Assembly (NCBI RefSeq): GCF_003600155.1
Contig: NZ_QWLD01000022.1
Coordinates: 1-64,000, forward strand
DNA from: Nesterenkonia muleiensis
Lineage (GTDB): Bacteria > Actinomycetota > Actinomycetes > Actinomycetales > Micrococcaceae
Direction of reading: 5' to 3'
DNA length: 64,000 bases
This document shows positions 42,865 through 50,903 of this stretch, in pieces. The notes beneath the pieces were generated by a model, which was not told where the DNA came from, searched no databases, and saw only the letters and a list, made by a program, of their open reading frames with translations. The position numbers and the translations under genes are program-made. Each line of letters begins with the position of its first letter. Within the stretch, counting starts at the first letter, position 1.

Positions 42865-43959
42865 ATGACAGTCATGGACGATGACGAGGAGCTACTGACC
42901 ATCGGGGAGATCGCCCGGGCCTCTGGGCTGAGCATCTCAGCCCTGCGCTTCTACGACCGGCAAGGAGTCTTCCCACCGCGGCATGTCGATCCCGTCTCCG
43001 GTTACCGCTGGTATGCGCGCTCGCAGCTCAGCGATGCCAAGCTGCTGGCCAGGCTGCGTCGGATCGGTCTGCCGCTGCCGGAGATCGCCACCATCCTCAC
43101 CAGGGCGGATGCTGATCTTACCCGCACGGTGCTCGAAGAGCATATCGACGGCCTGGAGGCGGGCCTCGCCGTGGCTCGCAGTGAGGTGAGCACGCTGGGC
43201 CGTGAGCTCGGGGTGGAGATTCCTCCGGCGGCAGCTGGGCAGGAACGCTTCCGGGCTTCGCTCAGCAGCACCGATCTGCTGGCGGGGCTGCGCACAGTCC
43301 GCCATGCCGTCGGTGATGATCCTGATCTGCCCTCAATCCACGGGATCCACCTGGTGGTCGTCAACCGGGGACTGCGGCTCTCGGCCACTGACCGGCACCG
43401 GGCAGCGTTCGCCGAGGTACCGGCCAAGAGCACCGGAAGGCTGCGTGCCCTGCTGGCCACCGCTGATGCCGACCAACTGCTGGAACTGGGGAAAGCGTAC
43501 CCCCGGGCTCAGGTGCTCCTGGCAGACCGGCACCTGACGCTGGTGGACTCCGCGGGTGACTGTGTGCTCGGTGCGCAGCTGCTGGAGACCACTTTCCCAG
43601 ATCTCAGCCATGCTATCCCTGTGGTCCGCGAGTCAGCGCTGATCACGGCGGAGGAACTCATCGAGGTGCTCAACGAACACCCCAGCACCGGGCTGTGGGC
43701 CCTGCATCGCAGCAGCCTCGGCGGTAATGACGGCGACTTACACTGTGGGCCAGAATCTGCGGCGCAGGATTCACCAGGGGCGATTTACGTGGACCGCACC
43801 TACCTGGAGGACGCGCTGGCCGGACTCACCAGTACACAGGGCACCGCTCAGCTGCGCTTCGACGTCGACGGGCCGGCCGATCCGGTGGCGATCCGCCGCG
43901 CTGAGGAGCTGGGCACCTTCGTGGTGATTCTGCCGGTCATCCCGGGTTGCCGCCGGTGA
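42865..43959 (+). CDS. MerR-family regulator fused to a DNA sliding-clamp-like region
   Basis: 364 residues (361 if the ATG at 42874 is used). Residues 10-80 are a MerR winged HTH: LTIGEIARASGLSISALRFYDRQG and DPVSGYRWYARSQL. A helical linker to about 125 follows. The rest resembles DnaN beta-clamp: LSATDRHRAAFAEVPA (compare ATDG/YRLA), LETTFPDLSHAIP (FPDY..IP), YVDRTYLEDALAGL (N..YL.DAL) and PVAIRRAEELGTFVVILPV at the C-terminus (compare PV.I..... LIMPVRL). Clamp-fold regions may mediate dimerisation or ligand sensing. The stop overlaps the MFS start (GTGA), so the pump is a likely target. Confidence 0.82.
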   Translation: MTVMDDDEELLTIGEIARASGLSISALRFYDRQGVFPPRHVDPVSGYRWYARSQLSDAKLLARLRRIGLPLPEIATILTRADADLTRTVLEEHIDGLEAGLAVARSEVSTLGRELGVEIPPAAAGQERFRASLSSTDLLAGLRTVRHAVGDDPDLPSIHGIHLVVVNRGLRLSATDRHRAAFAEVPAKSTGRLRALLATADADQLLELGKAYPRAQVLLADRHLTLVDSAGDCVLGAQLLETTFPDLSHAIPVVRESALITAEELIEVLNEHPSTGLWALHRSSLGGNDGDLHCGPESAAQDSPGAIYVDRTYLEDALAGLTSTQGTAQLRFDVDGPADPVAIRRAEELGTFVVILPVIPGCRR

Positions 43960-45248
43960 CCGCCGGCGGAACCAGCTTCAGGTCCGATGGCCGCGATCGC
44001 TGTGCGCGGCTGAGAGCTCAGCGGGGTGTCCCAGTCGGCGGAACCAGCACCGTACCCGGCGTCTACTGGCTCTGGCTGGCCGGACTGGCCTGGACCAGCA
44101 TCGGGGCGAATCTGCTGTCCTTCGGCATGGTGTGGACTGCCACCGAGTACAGCGCCACGCTGGCCGGGATCGTCCTGCTGGCGGTCACCGTTCCGCGGGT
44201 GACCCTGGGACTCTTCGGAGGCGCTGTGGCCGACCGGATCGGTCCGATCCGGGTCATGCTGGCCTCCGACGTGGTGATGGTCAGCTTCACCGCCGCCGCT
44301 GCCGTCGCCGCGTACTTCTTCGGACCGCACCCTATGCTGCTGATCGGTGCGGCCCTGGTGTTGGGAACTGCCGACGCGTTCTACCTGCCGGCAGCGGGTT
44401 CGGTGCCCAAATTCCTGGTCCCAGGAGCCGGGCTTCCCCGGGCCATGGCAGCCCGGCAGATGGTGTTCTACTTCGCCTCGGTGATCGGTCCGGGGCTGGG
44501 CGGTGTGGCAGTGACCGCGGCCGGACTCCCGTTGAGCTTTGCTCTCGGTGCGGTCGGCTTCACCGGGATGCTGCTGATTCTCCTGGGTGTTCGCCGTCGA
44601 ATTCCCACCCGGACCACAGAGGACGATGCCTGTCGGTCGCAGATGCTCGCCCAGATCCGGGACGGGGTCGGTGTCATCCTTACTGAGCCGTTGCTGCGTG
44701 CGGTGCTCGTCATGACGTCTGGCTTCGCGCTGTTCGTGCTGCCGCTGACCTCGATCATGGTGCCGGTGCTGGCCCGTGATCGTGGATGGCACGCCGCCTT
44801 GGCAGGCACCGCCGCGGGCGCATTCAGCGCCGGAATGGCGGTGCTGGCGGTATGGGTGATGTGGCGCAGCGGCGCACATCGTGCTGGAGCGGCAGCCATC
44901 CTCGGAATGGTGCTGACCGGGGGTGGGATCCTCGGCCTGGCTTTCGCGCCCTCCGAACTGCTGGCGATCGCCGCGGTGCTCAGCGCCGGTCTCGGAGCCG
45001 GCCTGTTCAGCACGCATATCGGCCCCTTGCTCGTGGCAGCCACCCCGCCTGAGTACACGGCACGGGTGCAGGCTGTCATGATGATCGCCCAGGCCGCACC
45101 GATGATGCTCGCAGGCCCGGTCATCGGGGTCATGGCAGATGTGGTGCCGGTGGGCGTCGTCGTTATCCTTTGGGGAGTTGGGGCTGTCACAGTTGCTCTC
45201 GGGGCGCTGGTGAGCCGTCCGCTGAGGGCTGCCCGGCGACCCGGCTGA
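43956..45248 (+). CDS. MFS transporter, EntS-like
   Basis: 430 residues from the GTG at 43956 that overlaps the MerR stop; a TTG at 43947 is an alternative. About 12 helices preceded by a 30-residue hydrophilic start. Motif-A-like GGAVADRIGPIRVMLASD after helix 2 and the long mid-loop RRRIPTRTTEDDACRSQ. Resembles the MFS_3 branch containing the enterobactin exporter EntS and macrolide pumps. Coupling to a MerR regulator suggests drug or metabolite export. Confidence 0.83.
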   Translation: MTAGGTSFRSDGRDRCARLRAQRGVPVGGTSTVPGVYWLWLAGLAWTSIGANLLSFGMVWTATEYSATLAGIVLLAVTVPRVTLGLFGGAVADRIGPIRVMLASDVVMVSFTAAAAVAAYFFGPHPMLLIGAALVLGTADAFYLPAAGSVPKFLVPGAGLPRAMAARQMVFYFASVIGPGLGGVAVTAAGLPLSFALGAVGFTGMLLILLGVRRRIPTRTTEDDACRSQMLAQIRDGVGVILTEPLLRAVLVMTSGFALFVLPLTSIMVPVLARDRGWHAALAGTAAGAFSAGMAVLAVWVMWRSGAHRAGAAAILGMVLTGGGILGLAFAPSELLAIAAVLSAGLGAGLFSTHIGPLLVAATPPEYTARVQAVMMIAQAAPMMLAGPVIGVMADVVPVGVVVILWGVGAVTVALGALVSRPLRAARRPG

Positions 45249-45283
45249 GGTGGGGCACAAAACCTCCATCAGGGTCTAGGATT

Positions 45284-45300
45284 CATGTCAGACTGACATG
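45284..45300. promoter_or_regulatory. Palindrome upstream of aquaporin
   Basis: CATGTCA GAC TGACATG: perfect 7-bp arms with a 3-base centre, 23 bases before the aquaporin ATG. Could be an operator or a leader hairpin; no regulator can be named. Confidence 0.45.
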
Positions 45301-45323
45301 AGCTTTCTGCCTAGGAGTTGGAT

Positions 45324-46082
45324 ATGACACTCGCACCACTGTATTCACGACTGTCGGCCGAGCTGATCGGCACTTTCGTCCTGGTGCTCGGCGGTGCGGG
45401 CACCGCCATCTTCGCCGCCAGCGCCTGGGTGAGCGATGACTTCAACGCCGGGGTCGGTTTCCTGGGCGTCTCACTGGCTTTCGGCCTCTCCGTGCTGGTG
45501 GCCGCCTACGCCGTGGGGCATATCTCGGGCGGACACTTCAACCCGGCGGTGACACTGGGTGCATTGCTCGCCGGGCGGATCGACGCCAAATCGGTGCTGC
45601 CGTACTGGCTGGCGCAGATCATCGGCGGATCGCTGGCCGCACTGCTGATCTATGTGATGGTCACCCAGCAGGCGGGCGGATACAGCATCAGCGAATCAGG
45701 GTTCGCGCTCAACGGTTTCGGTGAGCTCTCACCCTTCGGTTTCTCGCTCGGCGCAGTGCTGCTGGCGGAGTTCGTCCTGACTTTCCTCTTCCTGATCGTC
45801 ATCCTCGGTGCCACCGACTCCCGGGCACCGGCAGGTTTTGCTCCGATCGCCATCGGCCTGGCGCTGACCCTGATCCACCTGGTCTCCATCCCGATCTCGA
45901 ACACCTCGGTCAACCCGGCCCGATCACTGGCCGTGGCATGGTTCTCTCCCGAGGCGTTGGGCCAGGTCTGGGTGTTCTTCCTTGCGCCGCTCGCTGGAGC
46001 CGCGGTGGCGGGTCTGGTCTACAAGTTCCTCTTCCCCAATACGGAGGATACGGTGCTGGAGAATGAGGACCAGAGCGCCTGA
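45324..46082 (+). CDS. aqpZ: Aquaporin Z-type channel
   Basis: 252 residues, six helices with two half-helix loops. NPA motifs: GHFNPAVTLG and SVNPARSLAVAWF; the Arg after the second NPA and a His in the loop-B/helix-5 region (LIHLVSIP) suit a narrow water filter rather than a glycerol channel. Lets water equilibrate quickly across the membrane, sensible in a cell using ectoine for osmoregulation. ATG at 45324 has TAGGAGTTGG upstream. Confidence 0.93.
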   Translation: MTLAPLYSRLSAELIGTFVLVLGGAGTAIFAASAWVSDDFNAGVGFLGVSLAFGLSVLVAAYAVGHISGGHFNPAVTLGALLAGRIDAKSVLPYWLAQIIGGSLAALLIYVMVTQQAGGYSISESGFALNGFGELSPFGFSLGAVLLAEFVLTFLFLIVILGATDSRAPAGFAPIAIGLALTLIHLVSIPISNTSVNPARSLAVAWFSPEALGQVWVFFLAPLAGAAVAGLVYKFLFPNTEDTVLENEDQSA

Positions 46083-46108
46083 ACGCGGTGGTCGGAGGCC
46101 GGGCGGGA

Positions 46109-46114
46109 TAGGCT
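46109..46114 (+). promoter_or_regulatory. -10 element, leaderless acetyltransferase transcript
   Basis: TAGGCT ends 6 bases before the GTG at 46121, favouring it over the TTG at 46118. Confidence 0.45.
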
Positions 46115-46120
46115 GGATTG

Positions 46121-46729
46121 GTGACTGAGCAGATTCACGATATCGCCGCCACACCGGTATTGGAGAACGCGCTGGTCCGGCTGGAGCCGCTGAGCACCGT
46201 CCACCATGATGCGCTGGCCGAGGCGGTGAAGGACGGCGAGCTGTGGCGAAGCTGGTATACCCGGGTCCCCTCCCCAGACCAGGTGGGTGAAGAGATTGAG
46301 CGGCGTCTGGCCCTCCAGCAGCAGGGGCAGATGGCCCCGTGGGCGGTGGTGGATCCTGCCACCGGGACAGCGGTGGGCATGACCACCTACATGCAGATCG
46401 AGGTGACACACCGGCGTCTGGAGATCGGCTCTACCTGGCTCGGCCGGCTCGCGCAGGGGACCGGGATCAACCCTGCGATGAAGCTGCTGATGCTCCAGCG
46501 GGCCTTCGAGGAGCTGGACTGCATCGCCGTGGAGTTCCGCACCCACTGGCACAACCACCAGTCCCGCGCTGCGATCGCCTGGCTCGGCGCCAAGCAGGAC
46601 GGGGTGCTGCGCAACCACCTGATCATGGACAACGGCACCCTCCGCGACACCGTGGTGTTCTCCATCCTGGACTCCGAATGGCCGGCAGTGCGGGCTGGTC
46701 TTCTCCACCGCCTGGAACGGCGGCGATGA
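46121..46729 (+). CDS. GNAT acetyltransferase (RimL-like)
   Basis: 202 residues. ENALVRLEPLSTVHHDAL opening, core ATGTAVGMTTYMQIE, then GSTWLGRLAQGTGINPAMKLLML and FRTHWHNHQSRAAIAWLGA, typical of the RimJ/RimL-like group with a C-terminal helix. Acceptor unknown. The stop overlaps the start of the YcaQ-family gene (ATGA), so the two are co-translated. Confidence 0.87.
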   Translation: MTEQIHDIAATPVLENALVRLEPLSTVHHDALAEAVKDGELWRSWYTRVPSPDQVGEEIERRLALQQQGQMAPWAVVDPATGTAVGMTTYMQIEVTHRRLEIGSTWLGRLAQGTGINPAMKLLMLQRAFEELDCIAVEFRTHWHNHQSRAAIAWLGAKQDGVLRNHLIMDNGTLRDTVVFSILDSEWPAVRAGLLHRLERRR

Positions 46730-47895
46730 CCGAGCATGCCACTGTCAGCCCCGAATGGGTTCGGGGCGCCGTCGTTGCTGCCCAGAAGATTCCGGCACCT
46801 GGGGTGCCGGGGGAGTACGGCGATGCCGCTGATGTGCTGCGCGGCATCGGACTCATCCAGCTGGATCCGCTCACCAGAGTCTCGACTGCCCAGCGGCTGA
46901 CCTGTCTGACCCGACTGCCGCGCAAGCACCGGGCCGCACAGGTGGACGCCGCTCTCTGGCCGGGGGAGACGCCGGTCGCCTTTGAAGCCTTCACCAAAGT
47001 CGCCTGCCTCTTTCCGCTGCAGGACTGGCCGCTGATGGAGCTGAGGCGCAGGGCCTTCCGAGAGCAGGTTCGGCAGCGCTATGCAGACACCTTCACCCCG
47101 AAGCTGCGCGAACAGATCAGCGAGGTGGTCGCAGCCCAGCCGCGCGGAGTACAGATCGGCACCATCGAGTCCGCGCTGGGTTCGGCCCGGACCACCGGGT
47201 GGAACTGGTCCCAGGTCAAGCAGGCTGCGGAGTTCATGGTGCGCACCGGCGAGCTGGTGATCACCGCCCGTGATGGCATTGTGCGGCTCTTCGACCTGCC
47301 TGAGCGGGCGCTGCCGGCTGGGATCCGGGAGGCTGAGCACCTGCCGCCTGATCAGCTCCGCGCAGATCTGGCGCGGCGCGCAGCGGGGTCTCTGGCGGTG
47401 ATGACCGTCAATGATTTCGCTCATCATTACCACCTCAGCAAGCACGACGCAGCCCACGGAATCGAGCTGGCAGGACTTGTCCCGGTGGTGGTCCCGGGTT
47501 GGCGGGACATGGCCTATGTACTGCCGGAGCTGTTGGAGGCCGACGTGCTCGGCGGTGATGGCATCGGCCCGGTGAAGGAGGCCCGGCTGATTGGACCGTT
47601 CGACCCGCTGCTGCGCGACCGCCGCCGGGCCTTGAGGATCTTCGGCTTCGACTACACCTTCGAAGCCTATGTGCCGAAGGCCAAGCGGATCTACGGCCAC
47701 TACGTGATGGGTGTGCTCTCCGGCACCGAGCTCATCGGGCGGGTGGACCTCTGGCGCAGCGACGGGGAGCTGGTGATCAACAGGATCTTCCCCGAACCGG
47801 GCATTGCGGCCCGCAGCGTGACCGCCCGCGCCAAGGCTGCCGCCGCCACCCTCTCCCGCCAGCTGGGCATCACCCTCCGGCTCCCCGCGAGCTGA
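46726..47895 (+). CDS. Winged-helix DNA glycosylase-like protein, YcaQ/AlkZ superfamily
   Basis: 389 residues from the ATG overlapping the previous stop. HTH_42 superfamily: three winged-helix modules, the early IGLIQLDPLTRV motif and EAFTKVACLFPLQDWPL. The QLD triplet (Gln-x-Asp) matches the AlkX/YcaQ branch, which removes damaged bases including interstrand crosslinks, rather than the Gln-x-Gln AlkZ branch tied to azinomycin-type resistance. The consensus His after EAFT is Lys here. Probably base-damage repair. Confidence 0.82.
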   Translation: MTEHATVSPEWVRGAVVAAQKIPAPGVPGEYGDAADVLRGIGLIQLDPLTRVSTAQRLTCLTRLPRKHRAAQVDAALWPGETPVAFEAFTKVACLFPLQDWPLMELRRRAFREQVRQRYADTFTPKLREQISEVVAAQPRGVQIGTIESALGSARTTGWNWSQVKQAAEFMVRTGELVITARDGIVRLFDLPERALPAGIREAEHLPPDQLRADLARRAAGSLAVMTVNDFAHHYHLSKHDAAHGIELAGLVPVVVPGWRDMAYVLPELLEADVLGGDGIGPVKEARLIGPFDPLLRDRRRALRIFGFDYTFEAYVPKAKRIYGHYVMGVLSGTELIGRVDLWRSDGELVINRIFPEPGIAARSVTARAKAAAATLSRQLGITLRLPAS

Positions 47896-47931
47896 GCGTG
47901 CAGCCTACAGGCGAGAGGACTGGGTCAGAGG

Positions 47932-47959
47932 ATGCCACCGGTAGTACCATAGGTGGCAT
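47932..47959 (+). promoter_or_regulatory. Autoregulatory operator/promoter of vapBC module
   Basis: Perfect 8-bp arms ATGCCACC (47932-47939) and GGTGGCAT (47952-47959); the right arm includes the antitoxin ATG. TACCAT (47945-47950) ends 7 bases before the ATG, so the -10 lies inside the palindrome and the message is leaderless. Confidence 0.6.
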
Positions 47960-48179
47960 GAACAAGACCACGCTGTATTTGCCTGACGACCTCAAGGAGG
48001 CCGTCAAGCAGGAAGCAGCGCGCCGAGGGGTCTCTGAGGCGGAGGTAATTCGCGTGTCGCTGCGCTCCACCATCGGGACGTCGCGTCCCAAGCCAGCTGG
48101 CGCGCTATTTGCCAGTGGAGGTCGTGATCCCATGGCGCATCGGGTTGACGAATTGCTGGAAGGGTTTGGAGAGGCTTGA
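47958..48179 (+). CDS. vapB: Ribbon-helix-helix antitoxin, VapB-like
   Basis: 73 residues. RHH/CopG DNA-binding segment MNKTTLYLPDDLKEAVKQ with helix AARRGVSEAEVIRVSLR; the C-terminal tail (ASGGRDPMAHRVDELLEGF) is the toxin-wrapping region. Binds its own promoter palindrome and neutralises the PIN toxin encoded next. Start set by the leaderless -10 and the family N-terminus. The stop overlaps the toxin's TTG start. Confidence 0.88.
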   Translation: MNKTTLYLPDDLKEAVKQEAARRGVSEAEVIRVSLRSTIGTSRPKPAGALFASGGRDPMAHRVDELLEGFGEA

Positions 48180-48583
48180 TCGTCGACACCAGCGCTTTGA
48201 TCGCCTATTTTGATGCCGATGAGCCGGATCAGGCGCGGGTCGCGGCAGTTCTGGAGTCGACCGAAGAGTCATTGGTGGTCTCTCCCTACGTGATCGCCGA
48301 AGTCGACTACCTCCTGAGCAGCCGGCTCGGCCCAGACTATGCAGTAGCGGCGCTCCGGCAGTTGGCAAGTGGGGCATGGGAACTCGCGGAGATCGGTGTC
48401 AAAGAACTGCAGGACATTGCGGATTTCGCTGAGCGATACAGCGATTTCCCCATAGGAGCTGCTGATGCCTCCAACGCTGTACTGGCAGAACGGTACGGCA
48501 CTGACAAGATCGCCACCCTCGACCACCGGCTTTTCCGAGCCATCAAGACGCCAGCAGGCCGACCCCTTGGGGTTCTTCCATAA
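48176..48583 (+). CDS. vapC: PIN-domain ribonuclease toxin, VapC-like
   Basis: 135 residues from a TTG overlapping the antitoxin stop. Metal-binding acidic residues of the PIN active site are intact: Asp4 (VDTSAL), Glu42 (VIAEVDY), Asp97 (GAADASN) and Asp116 (TLDHRLF). VapC toxins cut tRNA or rRNA and stop translation until VapB re-accumulates. The module appears functional, in contrast to the broken one at 49.9 kb. Confidence 0.9.
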   Translation: MIVDTSALIAYFDADEPDQARVAAVLESTEESLVVSPYVIAEVDYLLSSRLGPDYAVAALRQLASGAWELAEIGVKELQDIADFAERYSDFPIGAADASNAVLAERYGTDKIATLDHRLFRAIKTPAGRPLGVLP

Positions 48584-48586
48584 CCC

Positions 48587-49480
48587 TCAGAGGTCGTCTT
48601 CATGAAGATTGGTTGTATACGCGTTGCCGTCCGGTGACGGTCGCCAGAGCCAGCGAAGTGCTTCCGGAAGGATGACACCACCATGGTTGGGACTGTGCCC
48701 ACCATCGCCGAGTATGAGGCGGTGATCGTACCCACGTTCGGCCAGAGCGGCGGCGACCAGCAGATTGTTGCTGTACCAGTTGTCGTCGGGCTGATCGAAG
48801 TTCAAATCCCATCGATTTGCCTGTAGCAACACCCTCAATGGTTTTTGGGGTCCTCGCTGGATGAGATCGGGGTAGGGGTTTCCTCCCGGAATCTGAGCGA
48901 AACTCCCGACGAACGCCAGTACACGTCGGAACCGGTCGGGACGGTGCCAAGCAGCGGTGAAAGCACAGTTACCACCACTGCTGCCCCCACAGATGGCCCA
49001 TTTCTCGGGGTCACCAGTGATGGTGATCCCGAGCCGTTCCCGGACTGCGGGAATGATCTCGGTTAGCAGGAAGGTGGAGTACCGATCATCTGCCGGATCG
49101 TACTCCTTGTTGCGGTTCCCCGGCTGCCCAGGATCGACGAATACTCCGACGGTAACCGGTATCGAGCCTTCATGGATGAGATTGTCGAACACGATGCTGG
49201 CACGCATGTCCAGGTCTGGATCGAGATAGAGCTGGCCGTCCTGAAACACCATCAGCGCTGCCGGCTCCCCGGGCGTGTACTGCTGTGGCACGTACACCTG
49301 CACGATCCTGCTCGTGTTGGGGTACACGGTGCTGGCATCCCACTTGAATTGCTCGATGCGTCCCTGTGGCACATCAGTCTTCCGGTACGAGTCTGGTCCG
49401 TGGAGGTACTGCAACGGATGCTCAGCGGGAGCTGATGGCGGCACATACGGGACTGTGCCAACCGCATCATGAGAGACCAT
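48587..49480 (-). CDS. Alpha/beta-hydrolase esterase, enterochelin-esterase-like
   Basis: 297 residues, esterase-D type fold without the N-terminal Fes domain. Nucleophile motif CGGSSGGNCAF; RVVQ-type strand RIVQVYVPQQYTPGEP; GDGGHSPNHGG holds the likely catalytic His. No signal peptide. Codon use and GC content look lower than neighbours, and it sits between two toxin-antitoxin modules, so acquisition by transfer is likely. Could hydrolyse siderophore or other esters; substrate not decidable. ATG is 7 bases after TACGTT (leaderless). Confidence 0.82.
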   Translation of the reverse strand: MVSHDAVGTVPYVPPSAPAEHPLQYLHGPDSYRKTDVPQGRIEQFKWDASTVYPNTSRIVQVYVPQQYTPGEPAALMVFQDGQLYLDPDLDMRASIVFDNLIHEGSIPVTVGVFVDPGQPGNRNKEYDPADDRYSTFLLTEIIPAVRERLGITITGDPEKWAICGGSSGGNCAFTAAWHRPDRFRRVLAFVGSFAQIPGGNPYPDLIQRGPQKPLRVLLQANRWDLNFDQPDDNWYSNNLLVAAALAERGYDHRLILGDGGHSPNHGGVILPEALRWLWRPSPDGNAYTTNLHEDDL

Positions 49481-49487
49481 ATGGACA

Positions 49488-49493
49488 AACGTA
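49488..49493 (-). promoter_or_regulatory. -10 element, leaderless esterase transcript
   Basis: TACGTT on the minus strand ends 7 bases before the ATG at 49480. Confidence 0.35.
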
Positions 49494-49645
49494 GCATCGA
49501 CTCAAGACAGGTCTACCTCTCCCCAATTGCCCTAAGATCCAGCTCTCGACGCGGCTGCATGAAGTGCGGGACGACTCTTGTCTGCACGGGCGCTACCCGT
49601 AGAGTCTCGTCGAGGTATAGTGAAATCCCATCCCTAGCACCTACG

Positions 49646-49662
49646 GTAGTTATAAGTACTAC
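49646..49662 (+). promoter_or_regulatory. Inverted repeat upstream of phd/yefM-like antitoxin
   Basis: GTAGT TATAAGT ACTAC: 5-bp arms around an AT-rich centre that includes a TATAAG -10-like element; 13 bases before the antitoxin ATG. Probable autoregulatory operator. Confidence 0.45.
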
Positions 49663-49675
49663 ATTGGAGGTGGCT

Positions 49676-49930
49676 ATGGCTACAGTGACTGCCGCCGAGT
49701 TCAATCGCAGTCCCAGCACAGTCAAGCGAGAAGCTCGGGAGCATCCGGTCATCGTCACGGAGCGTGACCGACCCTCGATCGTGGTGCTCAGCTATAGCGA
49801 GTACCAAAAGCTGCAGGGCACTCCGGAGAAATTGGGCACATGGCTTCAGGGCGAGGGGGATGGCCTCGATGAGTTTCTCCCGTCCCGTGACGATCACCCG
49901 CGTCCGATCCCCTTTCAAGACGAGGACTGA
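49676..49930 (+). CDS. Phd/YefM-family antitoxin
   Basis: 84 residues from the ATG at 49676, preceded by TTGGAGG; the open frame reaches 49469 without family features. MATVTAAEFNRSPSTVKREA and PVIVTERDRPSIVVLSYSEYQKL are typical of Phd/YefM DNA-binding antitoxins; the C-terminal 35 residues are acidic and would bind the toxin. The TGA overlaps the start of the adjacent PIN toxin gene (ATGA), which is disrupted, so the antitoxin may be an orphan. Confidence 0.85.
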   Translation: MATVTAAEFNRSPSTVKREAREHPVIVTERDRPSIVVLSYSEYQKLQGTPEKLGTWLQGEGDGLDEFLPSRDDHPRPIPFQDED

Positions 49931-50345
49931 TGTACCTCATCGACACCAATGTCATCGCAGAACTAGAGCGCAGAACGCCGACCCTGTGGTCCTGGAGCGG
50001 ATGGATGCGCAGAACTCTGCGGAGCTCCACCTGAGTGTCATCACGGTGCTGGAGATTCGTATCGGAATCCTCAAGGCGGCGCGGAAGGACTCTGACCGTG
50101 CCGCTAGGTTGCGTCAGCGGTACGAGCAGCGAGTCCTGACGGGATTCAGCGGCCGAATATTGCCCGTAGACCTCGAGGTTGGAGAAGCTGCGGCCCCCTG
50201 CGTTCCCAAGACTGCATCAGCGCACGACGCCCTGATCGCAGGCACGGCTCTGGCGCGAGGGTTCGCATTGGTCATACGAAACGTCAAAGACTTCCAGGGC
50301 AGGGGAGTCCGGCTGATCAACCCCTGGGGAGCGAATCAGCCGTAG
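49930..50345 (+). pseudogene. Frameshifted FitB/VapC-like PIN toxin
   Basis: Opens correctly with MYLIDTNVIAELERR at 49930, but this frame stops after 34 residues. The rest of a PIN domain continues in another frame from about 49970: NADPVVLERMDAQNSAELH, SVITVLEIRIGILKAARK, SAHDALIAGTALARGF and VIRNVKDFQGRGVRLINPW. One base appears to be missing or two gained around 49965-49985. All active-site acids survive across the two frames, so the break looks recent, or it is a sequencing error or programmed shift. The 3' end overlaps the convergent acetyltransferase gene by 10 bases. Confidence 0.8.
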
Positions 50346-50875
50346 AGGTCAAGGGTGAAGAGCTCGCAACTGGTGTTGTAGTAACGCTCCGTCCGGCCCT
50401 CATGGGTCATGCCGAGGCGGCGGGCCACCGCCTGGGAGCCGGTATTGTCCGGGTGGGTGACCGCGACCAGTCGCTTGTGTCCGACGGCGCGGGCGTGATC
50501 AATCAGCGCTTGGGCAGCTTCTGTGGCAAAGCCTGAACCCCATGCTTCCGGGTGCAGGTGCCAGCCGATTTCGAGGTCTTCCTGCTGTGCCACCACCCCC
50601 TCGGAGAAGGGAATGGGCTTCATCAGCGCGAACCCGAGTGGGGCGCCGTCGTGATTCTCGACCAGCCAGACACCGGTGCCCGGCCCGAACTGTGACCGAT
50701 AGCGCTCAATCCTCTGATACGCCTGCTCGTGGGTGGTCTGCGTCTCGCCTGTGCCGATGTAGCGCACCACCTCTGAACGGGAATAGGTGTCCAGCACGAA
50801 ACCGACGTCGTCATCGGTGGGCGCTCGCAGCAGCAGTCGTGGGGTGTTGAGTTCGGTGTCTCTTGCGTCGGCCAT
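50336..50875 (-). CDS. GNAT acetyltransferase (RimJ/RimL-like)
   Basis: 179 residues. ELNTPRLLLRAPTDDDVGFVL opening, GWHLHPEAWGSGFATEAAQAL as the acetyl-CoA site, and HPDNTGSQAVARRLGMTHEGRTERYY as the last strands: a standard small RimJ/RimL-like enzyme. Acceptor unknown. Start ATG lies 7 bases after TAGGAT. Divergent from the ArsR gene. Confidence 0.87.
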   Translation of the reverse strand: MADARDTELNTPRLLLRAPTDDDVGFVLDTYSRSEVVRYIGTGETQTTHEQAYQRIERYRSQFGPGTGVWLVENHDGAPLGFALMKPIPFSEGVVAQQEDLEIGWHLHPEAWGSGFATEAAQALIDHARAVGHKRLVAVTHPDNTGSQAVARRLGMTHEGRTERYYNTSCELFTLDLYG

Positions 50876-50882
50876 CAGTGGA

Positions 50883-50888
50883 ATCCTA
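50883..50888 (-). promoter_or_regulatory. -10 element, leaderless acetyltransferase transcript
   Basis: TAGGAT on the minus strand ends 7 bases before the ATG at 50875. It lies 15 bases from the palindromic promoter of the divergent ArsR gene, so both could be affected by the same regulator. Confidence 0.45.
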
Positions 50889-50903
50889 GTTCCGCGTCAG
50901 CAA

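Noticed and set aside
48587-49480. Assigning this esterase to the siderophore system at 25-34 kb
   Set aside because: It lacks the Fes N-terminal domain, lies 14 kb away in a transferred-looking islet and has no iron-box-like site.
49570-49612. attC-like or tRNA-like hairpin upstream of the second toxin-antitoxin module
   Set aside because: ACGGG/CCCGT and GACTCT/AGAGTC can pair, but the GTTRRRY/RYYYAAC core sites of attC and the tRNA T-loop are missing.
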